From the NCBI GenBank assembly GCA_024134725.1, contig CP099863.1, positions 2,911,258 through 2,975,257 on the forward strand: a stretch of DNA of 64,000 nucleotides. The letters run 5' to 3'. The number at the start of each line of letters is the position of its first letter. Position 1 is the first letter of the stretch. The notes beneath the pieces were generated by a model. It was not told the origin of the DNA, ran no database searches, and saw only the letters and a program-made list of their open reading frames with translations. This DNA is from Bacillus sp. 1780r2a1 (GTDB lineage Bacteria; Bacillota; Bacilli; Bacillales; Bacillaceae_H). Position numbers and translations under genes: made by a program. Positions 34,738 to 43,597 of this stretch are shown piece after piece.

Positions 34738-36162
34738 TTACAGTCCTAGTGAGATGTATTTTACTTCCAAGTATTCTTCAATTCCAAAGTGACTTCCTTC
34801 TCGACCAAGTCCACTTTCTTTAAAACCACCAAACGGAGCTTGCGGTGTTGATGGAAGACCGTCATTTAAACCGACAATTCCATATTCAAGTGCTTCTGCA
34901 ATACGGATTGCCTCTGAAATATTTTCAGTAAATACGTAAGCTGCTAAACCGAATGGCGAATTGTTCGCACGACGAATTACTTCTGCTTCATCTCGATAAG
35001 TAGCAATTGGAGCAATCGGTCCAAATGTTTCTTCATACATACAAAGCATTTCATCTGTAGCGCCTTTGACAACCGTTGGTTCTACAAATAAGCCGCTTCC
35101 TTTTGTTAAAACAGATCCACCAGTGACAACATCGCCACCTTTTTCTACTGCATCATTTAACTGCTTCTGAACTTTTTCTAACGCTTTTTCGTCAATTAGC
35201 GGCCCAATATCTGTTCCTTCCTCTAAGCCATCACCAATCTTTAGTTGGGAGACTGCTTGTGCAAACTGCTTTGTAAATTCCTCTGCGACCGTTTCGTGCA
35301 CATAAATACGATTCGTACATACGCACGTTTGACCAGCATTGCGAAACTTAGATGCGATGGCATTTGTTACTGCTTTATCTAAATCTGCACTTTCTGTTAT
35401 GATAAACGGTGCATGTCCCCCAAGCTCAAGTGATACTTTTTTCATTGTATCTGCTGCACCTTTCATCAATAGCTTCCCAACAGCCGTTGAACCTGTAAAT
35501 GACAGTTTACGAACACGACCATCTTCCATCCAAGCTTCACCAATTGATTTCGCATCTCCGGCAACGACGTTAATTACGCCTTTCGGAATACCTGCTTCCG
35601 CTGCTAGTTCAGCTAAGCGCAATGCAGTTAAAGGGGTTTGTTCAGCCGGCTTAATAACAGCCGTACAACCCGCTGCCAAAGCAGGCGCAATTTTACGTGT
35701 AATCATTGCAGCTGGAAAGTTCCAAGGTGTAATAGCCGCGATTACACCAACTGGTTGTTTATGAACAAATAAGCGTTTGTTAGGAGCTGATGCTGGAATT
35801 GTTTCACCGTATATTCGCTTACCTTCCTCTGCATACCACGATACAAATCCATTCGCATAGCCGATTTCACCTTTTGCTTCTTTTAGTGGTTTTCCCTGCT
35901 CAATTGTCATTGTTTCAGCCAGCTCGTCCGTATACTTCTCGATTAGCTGATGCCACTTCATTAATAATTTCCCACGTTCTTCTGCTGTTTTCTTAGACCA
36001 TTCTACAAACGCTTCGTATGCTGCATCCGCTGCTAATTTTGCTTCTTTAGCTCCACCTTTAGCAACTGAAGCTACGACTTCATTTGTAGATGGATTTACA
36101 ACGTCAAACGTTTCAGACGTTTTTACCCACTCACCGTTAATATATAAACTTGCTTGCTTCAT
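34738..36162 (-). CDS. gabD: Succinate-semialdehyde dehydrogenase
   Basis: A 474-residue aldehyde dehydrogenase. It has the family blocks TPWNFPAAMITRKIAPALAAG, FTGSTAVGK, the catalytic Glu in LELGGHAPF, the catalytic Cys in NAGQTCVCTNR and the C-terminal PFGGFKESGLGREG. It oxidises succinate semialdehyde to succinate with NAD or NADP, the second step of GABA catabolism. The gene follows the permease gene after 14 bases and is last in the gab cluster. The gab context fixes the substrate more firmly than sequence alone. Confidence 0.92.
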   Translation of the reverse strand: MKQASLYINGEWVKTSETFDVVNPSTNEVVASVAKGGAKEAKLAADAAYEAFVEWSKKTAEERGKLLMKWHQLIEKYTDELAETMTIEQGKPLKEAKGEIGYANGFVSWYAEEGKRIYGETIPASAPNKRLFVHKQPVGVIAAITPWNFPAAMITRKIAPALAAGCTAVIKPAEQTPLTALRLAELAAEAGIPKGVINVVAGDAKSIGEAWMEDGRVRKLSFTGSTAVGKLLMKGAADTMKKVSLELGGHAPFIITESADLDKAVTNAIASKFRNAGQTCVCTNRIYVHETVAEEFTKQFAQAVSQLKIGDGLEEGTDIGPLIDEKALEKVQKQLNDAVEKGGDVVTGGSVLTKGSGLFVEPTVVKGATDEMLCMYEETFGPIAPIATYRDEAEVIRRANNSPFGLAAYVFTENISEAIRIAEALEYGIVGLNDGLPSTPQAPFGGFKESGLGREGSHFGIEEYLEVKYISLGL

Positions 36163-36176
36163 GAATGATCACTCCT

Positions 36177-37610
36177 TTAATTAATTTTCGCGTCAACCGA
36201 GCTGTCAGTATCGTTTACTTGTATTTCTTCGTCATTGCTATGATAAACCCCTTTGTTCATCTTAATAAAGAAATATGCTCCGATAAGCGTCCATCCTAAT
36301 ACCATAACCCACTCATATGGCCAAATAAGAGCAGCAGGCATGCCAGGCATATATAATGCAATAAATCCAATGCTAAAGATGACACCTAACCAACCGACAA
36401 AAGTTGTTTTTCCAGCTTTAAATGGACGATTCATCTGTGGTTCTTTTTTACGTAAAGCTACAAACGATAATGCAACCATTAAGTAAGCTATAACGATCCC
36501 CAATCCACCTGCATCTACAATCCATACAAGTGCAGGTCTACCTAATAGTGGAGCAAACACTGCTAATGCCCCTAAGAAAATAACCGCATTGGAAGGAGTA
36601 TTATATTTAGGATGAAGGCGACCAAACCAAGATGGTAACATTCCATCTTGTGCCATCGCATAAATAACACGGCTTCCTCCGATAATGAATGCGTTCCAGC
36701 TTGTCACAATTCCTGCAATACCACCAATAATTAGAATTTTCCCGAATAATGGTGAATTAAACGCTGCAGCCATCGCATCAGCTGTTGCTAACTGCGAAAT
36801 TTCTAAAGCACCCTTATTTAGTGACATGCCTACACCTAAAGCAATTAACATATAAAATACAATTGCAGCACTTACAGAAATAATTAAAATCTTACCAATT
36901 TCTCTTGCTGGTAAATTAGCTTCTTCTGCTACTTGAGGAATAACGTCAAAACCAACGAATAAGAAAGGGACCATGACGAGTACGGTCATAATGCCACCTG
37001 CTCCACCAATAAATAATGGTTCCAAATTCTTTGTATCTCCATTAATCCCTGAGCCAAAAATTAAAAGAATACCAATCCCCACAATGGCAACTGTTAGTAC
37101 AACTTGTAAAAAGGCTGCTGTTTTGAGACCGAAATAGTTGATGGCTGTTAAGATAACGGCTCCTACACTTCCAACCAATACCCACGTTAGGTAAACATCC
37201 CAGCCATTAATTGTCCATAAATACCCCGTTTGATAGTTTGGAATTAAATAGTCTAGGACAGTGGGAAGCGCAACTGCTTCAAACGTTACTACAGATACAT
37301 ACCCTAAAACGATTGCCCATGAACCTATAAACGATGCCTTTTTTCCAAGACCTCTTTTTACAAATACATGCTCTCCGCCTACTTTTGGCATGGCTGATGC
37401 TAATTCAGCATAGGTAAGTCCTACAAAAATAACAAGTAGTCCTCCCACTAAAAAAGCAATTAATGTTCCTAATGATCCAGCCGAATTTAGCCAAGTACCT
37501 GATAGTACAACCCAACCCCAGCCTAACATGGCTCCAATAGCTAAACATAATACATCAAATTTCGATAATACCTTATCCAATTGCTTAGGTTGCTTGCTCA
37601 TCTCCTTCAT
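36177..37610 (-). CDS. APC-family amino acid permease, probable GABA transporter
   Basis: This 477-residue protein has 12 predicted helices. The start of helix one, SKFDVLCLAIGAMLGWGWVV, and VPFLFVGFDVIPQVAEEAN are typical of APC-superfamily permeases. GABA or a related amino acid is the likely substrate because the gene sits between the activator and gabD. The start overlaps the end of the activator gene by 26 bases; GAGGGG is four bases before the ATG and GAAGGAG four codons further on could serve a second ATG. The substrate is inferred from context. Confidence 0.85.
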   Translation of the reverse strand: MKEMSKQPKQLDKVLSKFDVLCLAIGAMLGWGWVVLSGTWLNSAGSLGTLIAFLVGGLLVIFVGLTYAELASAMPKVGGEHVFVKRGLGKKASFIGSWAIVLGYVSVVTFEAVALPTVLDYLIPNYQTGYLWTINGWDVYLTWVLVGSVGAVILTAINYFGLKTAAFLQVVLTVAIVGIGILLIFGSGINGDTKNLEPLFIGGAGGIMTVLVMVPFLFVGFDVIPQVAEEANLPAREIGKILIISVSAAIVFYMLIALGVGMSLNKGALEISQLATADAMAAAFNSPLFGKILIIGGIAGIVTSWNAFIIGGSRVIYAMAQDGMLPSWFGRLHPKYNTPSNAVIFLGALAVFAPLLGRPALVWIVDAGGLGIVIAYLMVALSFVALRKKEPQMNRPFKAGKTTFVGWLGVIFSIGFIALYMPGMPAALIWPYEWVMVLGWTLIGAYFFIKMNKGVYHSNDEEIQVNDTDSSVDAKIN

Positions 37611-38967
37611 CCATCCCCTCTAGATACTTCCTTATTTTTCGATTCGCTTGTGATTGACTAATCCCTAATTGTTCCGCAACTTTGTAAGAAGATTCGTACT
37701 TTTCATAAGCTTCGACCACCATTTTTCTCTCTATTTCTTCTACGACTTCTGGCAATGTACGATTGTTTTTATGAACTGAAAAGTCCTGTTGGAATGGTAA
37801 ATCTTTTAGCGTTACTACGTTATCACTTGTAACGACAAGACGCTCAATCATATTCTCAACTTCTCGCACATTCCCCTTCCACTCCTGTCTACTAAACGCA
37901 TCTAATGCTTTTGGTGAAAGCTCCACTTTGCGGTCATACACTGCATTAAAATGATTTAAAAACTGATAGACCAGCGGTAAAATATCTTCTGCCCGTTCAC
38001 GTAAAGGAGGAATTGTGATGGGGACTACATTCAAACGATAATATAAGTCTCTTCGAAATAAACCTTTGTCCACCATCGCCTCCAACTCTTGATTGGTTGC
38101 AGCAATAATGCGTACATCTACCGGAATTGTTTTACTTGAACCGACAGGCCGAATGGTGCGGTCTTGAAGCACATGAAGCAATTTGCTTTGTGCTTGTAAC
38201 GATAGCTCACCAACTTCATCTAAAAACAAGGTTCCTCCGTTTGATAGCTCGATAATACCTTTTTTTCCTTCACGGAACGCGCCTGTAAATGTACCACCTT
38301 GATAGCCGAACAGTTCCGATTCAATTAACTGATCTGGTAAAGCTGCACAGTTAATTTCATAGTAAGGAGCATTCTTTCTAACGCTTAGCTGCTGAATTAA
38401 TTTTGCTACCCTACTCTTTCCAACACCTGTTTCTCCAAGTAAGAGAACGGTTGTATGAACAGAAGCAATTCGTTGAACAATAGCAAATACTTTCTTCATT
38501 GCTTTGCTGTTGGTTACAATGCCCTCTAGCTCTATAGAATCGGACATCTCTTTTTGATAACTCTCTAGCTGCTCTTCCATCTGTTCTACTTTATTTTTCA
38601 ACTGCATTAAATCCGTTAAATCACGGGAATAGCTAATGACGCTTTTCAATTGCTTACTTTCATCAAAAACGGGACGAGTCCGAACATGCAAATACCTACC
38701 TGAACTTGTTTTTTGTACAAGCTCTAGCGATGTGTGGGATTCAATGACCTGCAGCGTTGCTGAGGGATAAAAAATCCCCATTTCTTGAAGTTCCTTTACG
38801 TGCTTTCCAATAAACTCTTCCGCTTTCAGATGGTAATTTTTTTCACACTGTGAATTTACCATCACGACATGGCCTTGCGCATCCGTAACAAACACTTCAT
38901 CAAAGGATGACTCAAAGATATCGTAAAGTTCTTGATTCATATAAGACATATTCTCGCTGTTGCTCAT
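37585..38967 (-). CDS. Sigma-54-dependent activator (PAS + AAA+ + HTH), GabR type
   Basis: A 460-residue enhancer-binding protein. PAS domain at about 10-120 (SFDEVFVTDAQGHVVM to SYSRDLTDLM), a coiled linker, then the AAA+ domain with Walker A GETGVGKS, the sigma-54 contact loop reading GTFTGA instead of the usual GAFTGA, Walker B GGTLFLDEVGEL and the R finger region. The C-terminus has a Fis-type HTH (YKVAEQLGISQSQANRKI). It should activate the sigma-54 promoter in front of gabT. A comparable sigma-54 GabR controls gab genes in B. thuringiensis. The PAS domain may sense GABA or a catabolite. Confidence 0.9.
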   Translation of the reverse strand: MSNSENMSYMNQELYDIFESSFDEVFVTDAQGHVVMVNSQCEKNYHLKAEEFIGKHVKELQEMGIFYPSATLQVIESHTSLELVQKTSSGRYLHVRTRPVFDESKQLKSVISYSRDLTDLMQLKNKVEQMEEQLESYQKEMSDSIELEGIVTNSKAMKKVFAIVQRIASVHTTVLLLGETGVGKSRVAKLIQQLSVRKNAPYYEINCAALPDQLIESELFGYQGGTFTGAFREGKKGIIELSNGGTLFLDEVGELSLQAQSKLLHVLQDRTIRPVGSSKTIPVDVRIIAATNQELEAMVDKGLFRRDLYYRLNVVPITIPPLRERAEDILPLVYQFLNHFNAVYDRKVELSPKALDAFSRQEWKGNVREVENMIERLVVTSDNVVTLKDLPFQQDFSVHKNNRTLPEVVEEIERKMVVEAYEKYESSYKVAEQLGISQSQANRKIRKYLEGMDEGDEQAT

Positions 38968-39092
38968 TAACTAAATCACCTTTTCATCAAAAATAGTATT
39001 CATTTATTTTATCAGAAAAGTTTGGTAACGAAAATGATACTTCTATTAAGAGACAAAGGACAAGGAAGTGACCCTTGTCTCATCATTTTTGT

Positions 39093-40448
39093 TTACGCAT
39101 TGACAAGTTGTTGTACACTTGCTACCAACGATTCTTCCACAATTTGCAGCCCTTCTTCAAGCTGTTCATCTGTGATGACAATCGGCATTAAGAAACGAAG
39201 CACATTGCCATAGACCCCTGCACTCAGCAACAATAACCCTCTCTTATTTGCTTCTTGCACAATTTTTTGTGTTAATTCTTTATTTGGCTCTTTTTTAACG
39301 CGATCTTTTACTAATTCTACGGCACACATCGAGCCAAGACCTCGAATATCTCCAATGACATCATACGTTTCACTCAGCTTTTCAAAACGTTCGCGAACAG
39401 CCTTACCAAGGACCTCACTGCGCTCATTTAACCCTTCTTCTTCAATAATATCTAGTACAGCTAATGCTGCTTCACACCCTAAAGGACTTCCGCTATACGT
39501 TCCACCAAGTTCTCCAGGATTAGACTCGTCCATAATTTCAGCTCTGCCAATGACACCACTAATTGGTACGCCGGCACCTAGTGATTTTGATACTGTGATC
39601 AAATCCGGCTCGACATCAAAGTGTTCAATTCCAAAATAACGACCTGTTCGTGCAAAACCGGCTTGAATTTCATCTGAAACAAATAAAATTCCATTTTCTT
39701 TACATACATTATATACTTCCTGAACAAAGCGTTTTCCAGGAACGATGAAACCACCTTCTCCTTGAATCGGTTCCATGACTACTGCTGCTACTGTTTCAGG
39801 TGCTACTTCATTATTCAAAAAGTTTTTAAACTCTGAAATGATGTAGTCCTCATAAGCTTCTTCAGTCAACCCTTCTGGTCTACGATATGGATAAGGATAA
39901 GGAGCTTTATATACCTCTGGAGCGAATGGTCCAAACTCGAATTTATAAGGTTTCACCTTACTTGTCATCGTCATTGTCATTAGTGTACGTCCATGGAAAC
40001 CACGAGTAAACGAAATGATGCCTTGACGTTTTGTATATTTACGAGCAATTTTTACAGCATTTTCCACTGCTTCAGCACCGCTGTTTAATAATAATACCTT
40101 TTTGTCAAAGTTTCCTGGTGCAATAGCTGCTAATCGTTCACACAATGCTACGTACGATTCATACATCACTACATTAAAACCTGTATGGATAAATCGATCG
40201 ACTTGCTTATGGAGCGCTTCTTTTACTTTTGGATGTCCATGACCGACATTAATTGTTCCGATAGCACCAACAAAATCGATAAACGTGTTGCCGTCAACAT
40301 CTGTTACTAACGCACCTTCTGCTCTTTCAGCAAATGTTGGAATACCATAGCTCACACCTTTTGGCACAGCTTTATGTCTACGCTCTAATAGTTGTTTTGC
40401 GTTTTCACCCGGAAAGTTTTTATCTACCTGACTGAATTGTCTGCTCAT
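39093..40448 (-). CDS. gabT: 4-aminobutyrate aminotransferase
   Basis: A 451-residue class III PLP aminotransferase. Blocks seen: DFVGAIGTINVGHGHPK, LLNSGAEAVENAVKIA, FTRGFHGRT, SDEIQAGFARTG and the PLP lysine in VSKSLGAGVP. It moves the amino group of GABA to 2-oxoglutarate. ATG at 40448 follows AAAGGAAG; a longer frame reaches into the promoter and is rejected. The gene stands directly behind the sigma-54 promoter and is followed by its activator, permease and gabD. Confidence 0.94.
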   Translation of the reverse strand: MSRQFSQVDKNFPGENAKQLLERRHKAVPKGVSYGIPTFAERAEGALVTDVDGNTFIDFVGAIGTINVGHGHPKVKEALHKQVDRFIHTGFNVVMYESYVALCERLAAIAPGNFDKKVLLLNSGAEAVENAVKIARKYTKRQGIISFTRGFHGRTLMTMTMTSKVKPYKFEFGPFAPEVYKAPYPYPYRRPEGLTEEAYEDYIISEFKNFLNNEVAPETVAAVVMEPIQGEGGFIVPGKRFVQEVYNVCKENGILFVSDEIQAGFARTGRYFGIEHFDVEPDLITVSKSLGAGVPISGVIGRAEIMDESNPGELGGTYSGSPLGCEAALAVLDIIEEEGLNERSEVLGKAVRERFEKLSETYDVIGDIRGLGSMCAVELVKDRVKKEPNKELTQKIVQEANKRGLLLLSAGVYGNVLRFLMPIVITDEQLEEGLQIVEESLVASVQQLVNA

Positions 40449-40490
40449 TATAATCTTCCTTTCACTAGTTGATTTCCTCACGTTTTTAAT

Positions 40491-40508
40491 ATGCAAGAAG
40501 CGTGCCAA
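40491..40508 (-). promoter_or_regulatory. Sigma-54 (-24/-12) promoter of gabT
   Basis: On the minus strand TTGGCAC-GCTTC-TTGCAT is a perfect match to the sigma-54 consensus TGGCAC-N5-TTGCW. It lies about 43 bases upstream of the gabT ATG, and the activator encoded two genes on is of the sigma-54 class. Confidence 0.92.
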
Positions 40509-40560
40509 CTCTAAAAGTTTAATTTTTTCGACATTTCTGAACAATTTTCTCTTTCTTTAT

Positions 40561-40596
40561 AAGTCAATAACGACTTAATTAAGTCGTTTTCGACTC
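40561..40596. promoter_or_regulatory. Activator-site array: four half-sites every 10 bp
   Basis: AAGTCA (40561), CGACTT (40571), AAGTCG (40581) and CGACTC (40591) alternate in orientation at exactly 10-base spacing. The middle pair makes a 20-base perfect palindrome (40569-40588). It lies 50-90 bases upstream of the -24 box, where an enhancer for the GabR-type activator is expected. Confidence 0.7.
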
Positions 40597-40709
40597 ACGT
40601 GAAGCTTTTATTCTTCTAAACTAGCTGTTGCCACGTTTATCCACTCCTCGCTATAATAAAGATAAAAGCTATATATTGCTAAGAGCATACAATACATAGG
40701 AGGGATAAA

Positions 40710-41138
40710 ATGCTTGAGGGATGGTTTTTGTGGTTCATTATACTATGGGTTGTCATATTAGTTAGCTTGTTTGCAATCGGTGGCTTTTTTATGTTTCGAA
40801 AATTTTTAAAGCGGTTACCAAAGGAAGATGGAAAGTCAATTCTTGATTGGCAAGACTATTACTTAGAGCAAACGATTCATTTGTGGTCTAATGAACAAAA
40901 ACAATTATTGGAGACGCTTGTACAACCTGTTCCTGAGCTATTTCGCGACGTAGCTAGGCAAAAAATTGCCGGCAAAATCGGTGAACTTGCACTTCAAGAA
41001 CAAGCTGCAAGTATTACGGAAGATTTAATTATTCGAGGATACATTACGGCAACTCCAAAACGAGATCATAAGTTTTTGTTAAAAACATTAAAAGCTCAAC
41101 GTATCGATCACGCTCCGTACCAACATTTATTTGAATAA
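40710..41138 (+). CDS. yneK: YneK-like membrane protein (DUF2621)
   Basis: This 142-residue protein has one N-terminal helix (about 4-26, LWFIILWVVILVSLFAIGGFF) and a soluble domain with many charged residues (KRLPKEDGKSILDWQDYYLE). Length and position convergent with ccdC fit YneK of B. subtilis, a protein of unknown function. AGGAGG lies before the ATG. A bidirectional terminator follows. Confidence 0.8.
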   Translation: MLEGWFLWFIILWVVILVSLFAIGGFFMFRKFLKRLPKEDGKSILDWQDYYLEQTIHLWSNEQKQLLETLVQPVPELFRDVARQKIAGKIGELALQEQAASITEDLIIRGYITATPKRDHKFLLKTLKAQRIDHAPYQHLFE

Positions 41139-41141
41139 CCA

Positions 41142-41170
41142 AAAAAGGTGTCCCTTATGGACACCTTTTT
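41142..41170. terminator. Bidirectional terminator yneK-ccdC
   Basis: AAAAAGGTGTCC and GGACACCTTTTT form a perfect 12-base stem with loop CTTAT. The ccdC stop codon overlaps its right edge. Confidence 0.9.
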
Positions 41171-41672
41171 AAATCATTTTATTCATCAAGTTATGCTGTA
41201 GCTGTTGCTCAAGTTTTTTATACGAGCGATACATTGCAATGCGCCATGGTACAATCATACCGAATGCTAATATCCAGAACATTCCCCCAAGAGCGCCTAC
41301 ATCAATTGTTGAGCTTAAATATAGTTTCATGACAACGCGAATGAGTAACAATGCAATAATCACAAAAATAAACGCCTTTGACTGTTTTAAGTAAATATCA
41401 TCATCACGTACTTCAAACTTTGATGTTTTTATTAGAAATAATGAAAAGAACAGACCGACTATCAAGGCCTCTAAAAATTCAGCTCCAGTTACTCGAAAAA
41501 CTGGAAAAATAAACATCAATGCTCCCGTGCTCATAAAAAAAGGTGGTAAAATGATTTTCTTAGCATTTACCGGCTTTTCAGATGCTTTCATCCTCATAAA
41601 AATAATGAATGAACCCATTAAAACAGCAAAAATCGTGGACGCATAAATCAAAGTAACCCCTTCTTTACTCAT
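41169..41672 (-). CDS. ccdC: CcdC-type membrane protein
   Basis: About 167 residues with four to five membrane helices. It matches CcdC (YneJ) of B. subtilis in size and location near ccdA; segments such as GSFIIFMRMKASEKPVNAKKI and PPFFMSTGALMF are typical. In B. subtilis the ccdA-ccdB-ccdC genes are clustered, and ccdC is dispensable for cytochrome c synthesis. ATG at 41672 has AGGAAAT upstream; the longer frame adds ten residues without a site. A ccdB-like CheY gene is not present here. Confidence 0.82.
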   Translation of the reverse strand: MSKEGVTLIYASTIFAVLMGSFIIFMRMKASEKPVNAKKIILPPFFMSTGALMFIFPVFRVTGAEFLEALIVGLFFSLFLIKTSKFEVRDDDIYLKQSKAFIFVIIALLLIRVVMKLYLSSTIDVGALGGMFWILAFGMIVPWRIAMYRSYKKLEQQLQHNLMNKMI

Positions 41673-41721
41673 AATATATTTCCTATTATAAAACAACTGC
41701 AAAAGAATGTGAAATCTTGTC

Positions 41722-42285
41722 TTATTTTAAATGCGAAGGATCGTTTTTCGTTTTTTGTTTAGACTTTGCTTTTTGCTTTTTCATTGCTTTTAATAGGAAG
41801 CCACCTTTAAATTTACGAGGCTCGTATGAAATAATAAATGCTCTCGGTTCATATTCTTCAATAAAGTCTAATAGCTCTTCTTCACGACTTCTTTTTGTTA
41901 AAATATCTAAACGATAACGTGCGCTATCTCTTCCTTCACCTTGATAAACCGTAACTCCAAAACCTTCTTGACGAAGGCGGTTAATCAGTTCTTCATTTTT
42001 TGTCATTAAATTCACTAAAAATGTCGTATACCCAATTGCTAAGCGTGACTCGATATATCCACCTAATATAATCCCAGCACCAAACCCTACAGCATACACA
42101 ATCATAGCTACAATACTTTGGTCACCTGAAAAGACGAGGGATAAACCAAATACATATACTAATGCTTCTAGAAAACCAAAAGCCGAGGCGTACATACTCA
42201 TTCCTTTTACTAGAAAAATAGTTCGCAACGTTAAGATTGGTACATAAACTAGTTGCAAAATCAATATTAAAATAATCTCTTTCAC
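41722..42285 (-). CDS. UPF0316/DUF2179 membrane protein
   Basis: A 187-residue protein with three N-terminal helices (up to about 80) followed by a cytosolic DUF2179-type domain (TYFLVNLM-type region, then RYRLDILTKRSREEELLDFI and PRAFIISYEPR) and a very basic tail (AMKKQKAKSKQKTKN). The family is called UPF0316 and its function is unknown; DUF2179 domains elsewhere bind cyclic dinucleotides or nucleotides in some proteins, but nothing here proves that. It stands between ccdC and ccdA on the same strand. Confidence 0.8.
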   Translation of the reverse strand: MKEIILILILQLVYVPILTLRTIFLVKGMSMYASAFGFLEALVYVFGLSLVFSGDQSIVAMIVYAVGFGAGIILGGYIESRLAIGYTTFLVNLMTKNEELINRLRQEGFGVTVYQGEGRDSARYRLDILTKRSREEELLDFIEEYEPRAFIISYEPRKFKGGFLLKAMKKQKAKSKQKTKNDPSHLK

Positions 42286-42377
42286 TTCTACACCTCTTTT
42301 AAATTACAAATTTCACGGTTTCATTGTATCACTCTCTATATCGTTAAGGAATACATAAAAATAAATTTTTTATTAAC

Positions 42378-42401
42378 AAAAAAAACGCTTAATATAAGCG
42401 T
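42378..42401 (-). terminator. Probable terminator of ccdA
   Basis: On the minus strand ACGCTT-ATATT-AAGCGT is followed by a run of T. The stem is only six bases and about 170 bases beyond the ccdA stop. Confidence 0.5.
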
Positions 42402-42567
42402 CTCTAATTCAATGAACGATTGTTTTTTACTAGTTTATCAAATGTTGCATAGGTTAAACTGATAACTCTTCAAAGGTTTTACAATAAGATCTTTCACACT
42501 GGCTTTAACGATTTTAATAACTGCTTTTTATTTTTTATCTTAGGTTTCAGGTAGCTTACTTCGCTAT

Positions 42568-43275
42568 CTAGAATCCTGTAAACCCTCCAAAGATGCTCGT
42601 TGTATAAATAATAATCTTAGTCATCCAGTCAAAATATAAAATGATTCCCATTCCAATCATTGCATATCCACCAGTCATCATCATCGTTTTCATATGGCGC
42701 TTAATCCAGTTCATTTTACCTATAAAAAATGACATGATGAAAAATGGTATTGAAAACCCAAGCGAATAAGCAATCATGTAAAGCATAGCTGAACTAGGGT
42801 TAGTAGTTGCTAAGGCCATAACCGATACAAGAATAGGTCCCGTACATGGCGTCCATCCTGCAGCAAACGCCATTCCAATAAGAGAAGAACCTAACAGACC
42901 TGTAGGGCGGTTCGAAAACTGTACTTTGCGATCTTTCATTAAAAACTTTGGCTTAAAGACTCCAATCGTTACAAGCCCTAAAAATACAATGAGTATGGCG
43001 CCTACTTGACGAATTAAGTCTCCATAGTTTGCAAATACATTTCCAATAAAAGAAGTACCAAAACCAATTGCAATAAAGATTAAACAAAAGCCTAATAAGA
43101 AAAAAGTGGTATGTAAAAGAGCTTTGCGCTGATGTACGTTTTTTCCTTCTTTTAGATCGCCTACTGAGACACCTGTAATATACGATAAAAAAGCAGGGTA
43201 CAACGGTAAACAGCATGGTGAAATAAACGATAAAAATCCTGCTCCAAATGCTAAAAATAAATTCACATCAGCCAT
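42568..43275 (-). CDS. ccdA: Cytochrome c biogenesis protein CcdA
   Basis: The 235-residue membrane protein has six helices. It carries the two conserved cysteine sites of the thiol-reducing channel: [13 protein letters not shown] in helix one and [10 protein letters not shown] in helix four. CcdA passes reducing equivalents from cytosolic thioredoxin to extracytoplasmic proteins such as ResA and StoA, for cytochrome c maturation and endospore synthesis. Note the doubled cysteine PCC in helix one; the usual motif is PCxxP with a single Cys. Full length. Confidence 0.93.
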   Translation of the reverse strand: MADVNLFLAFGAGFLSFISPCCLPLYPAFLSYITGVSVGDLKEGKNVHQRKALLHTTFFLLGFCLIFIAIGFGTSFIGNVFANYGDLIRQVGAILIVFLGLVTIGVFKPKFLMKDRKVQFSNRPTGLLGSSLIGMAFAAGWTPCTGPILVSVMALATTNPSSAMLYMIAYSLGFSIPFFIMSFFIGKMNWIKRHMKTMMMTGGYAMIGMGIILYFDWMTKIIIYTTSIFGGFTGF

Positions 43276-43405
43276 CTTTAATTCACTCCATTTGTTTAGA
43301 ATCTGTTACCAATTTGTCATCAAAATGACTTATCTATTCCTTTTCAAAAAGTGCCATTATCTTGTATAATTAGGTAAAAGTTTTATTGAGAAGGGACCAG
43401 TTCTA

Positions 43406-43582
43406 TTGCTGAAACAAAATATATTGTTAGAGATTGAAAAGAAGCGTGAAGAGCTGATTCGGGTCGTTCGAGTTAGTGGATTAAATTCTCCTCCTGCTAT
43501 TAAGCATAGTCAAGAATTAGACCACCTGCTAAACATCTACAATAACACTCCTTCACAGCACTCCGAGACAACTTCTATTTAA
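43406..43582 (+). CDS. Spo0E-like aspartyl-phosphate phosphatase (58 aa)
   Basis: A TTG at 43406, nine bases after AAGGGA, opens 58 codons. The protein LLEIEKKREELIRVVR followed by a turn and SQELDHLLNIY has the Spo0E family signature S-x-E-L-D-x-L-I/L in a helical hairpin. Such proteins dephosphorylate Spo0A~P and delay sporulation; YnzD of B. subtilis, encoded in the same region, is the likely counterpart. It is short enough to be missed by automatic calls. Its 3' end enters a terminator hairpin. Confidence 0.85.
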   Translation: MLKQNILLEIEKKREELIRVVRVSGLNSPPAIKHSQELDHLLNIYNNTPSQHSETTSI

Positions 43583-43597
43583 GAGGTTGTTTTTTTA
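43568..43597 (+). terminator. Terminator of the Spo0E-like gene
   Basis: ACAACTTCT and AGAGGTTGT pair over nine bases (one G-U) around ATTTA, followed by seven T. The stop codon of the gene lies in the loop. Confidence 0.85.

Noticed and set aside
39040-39085. Strong terminator between gabT and its activator gene
   Set aside because: The stem GACAAGG/CCTTGTC is short and lacks a clear T run on the minus strand, so read-through into the activator gene remains possible.
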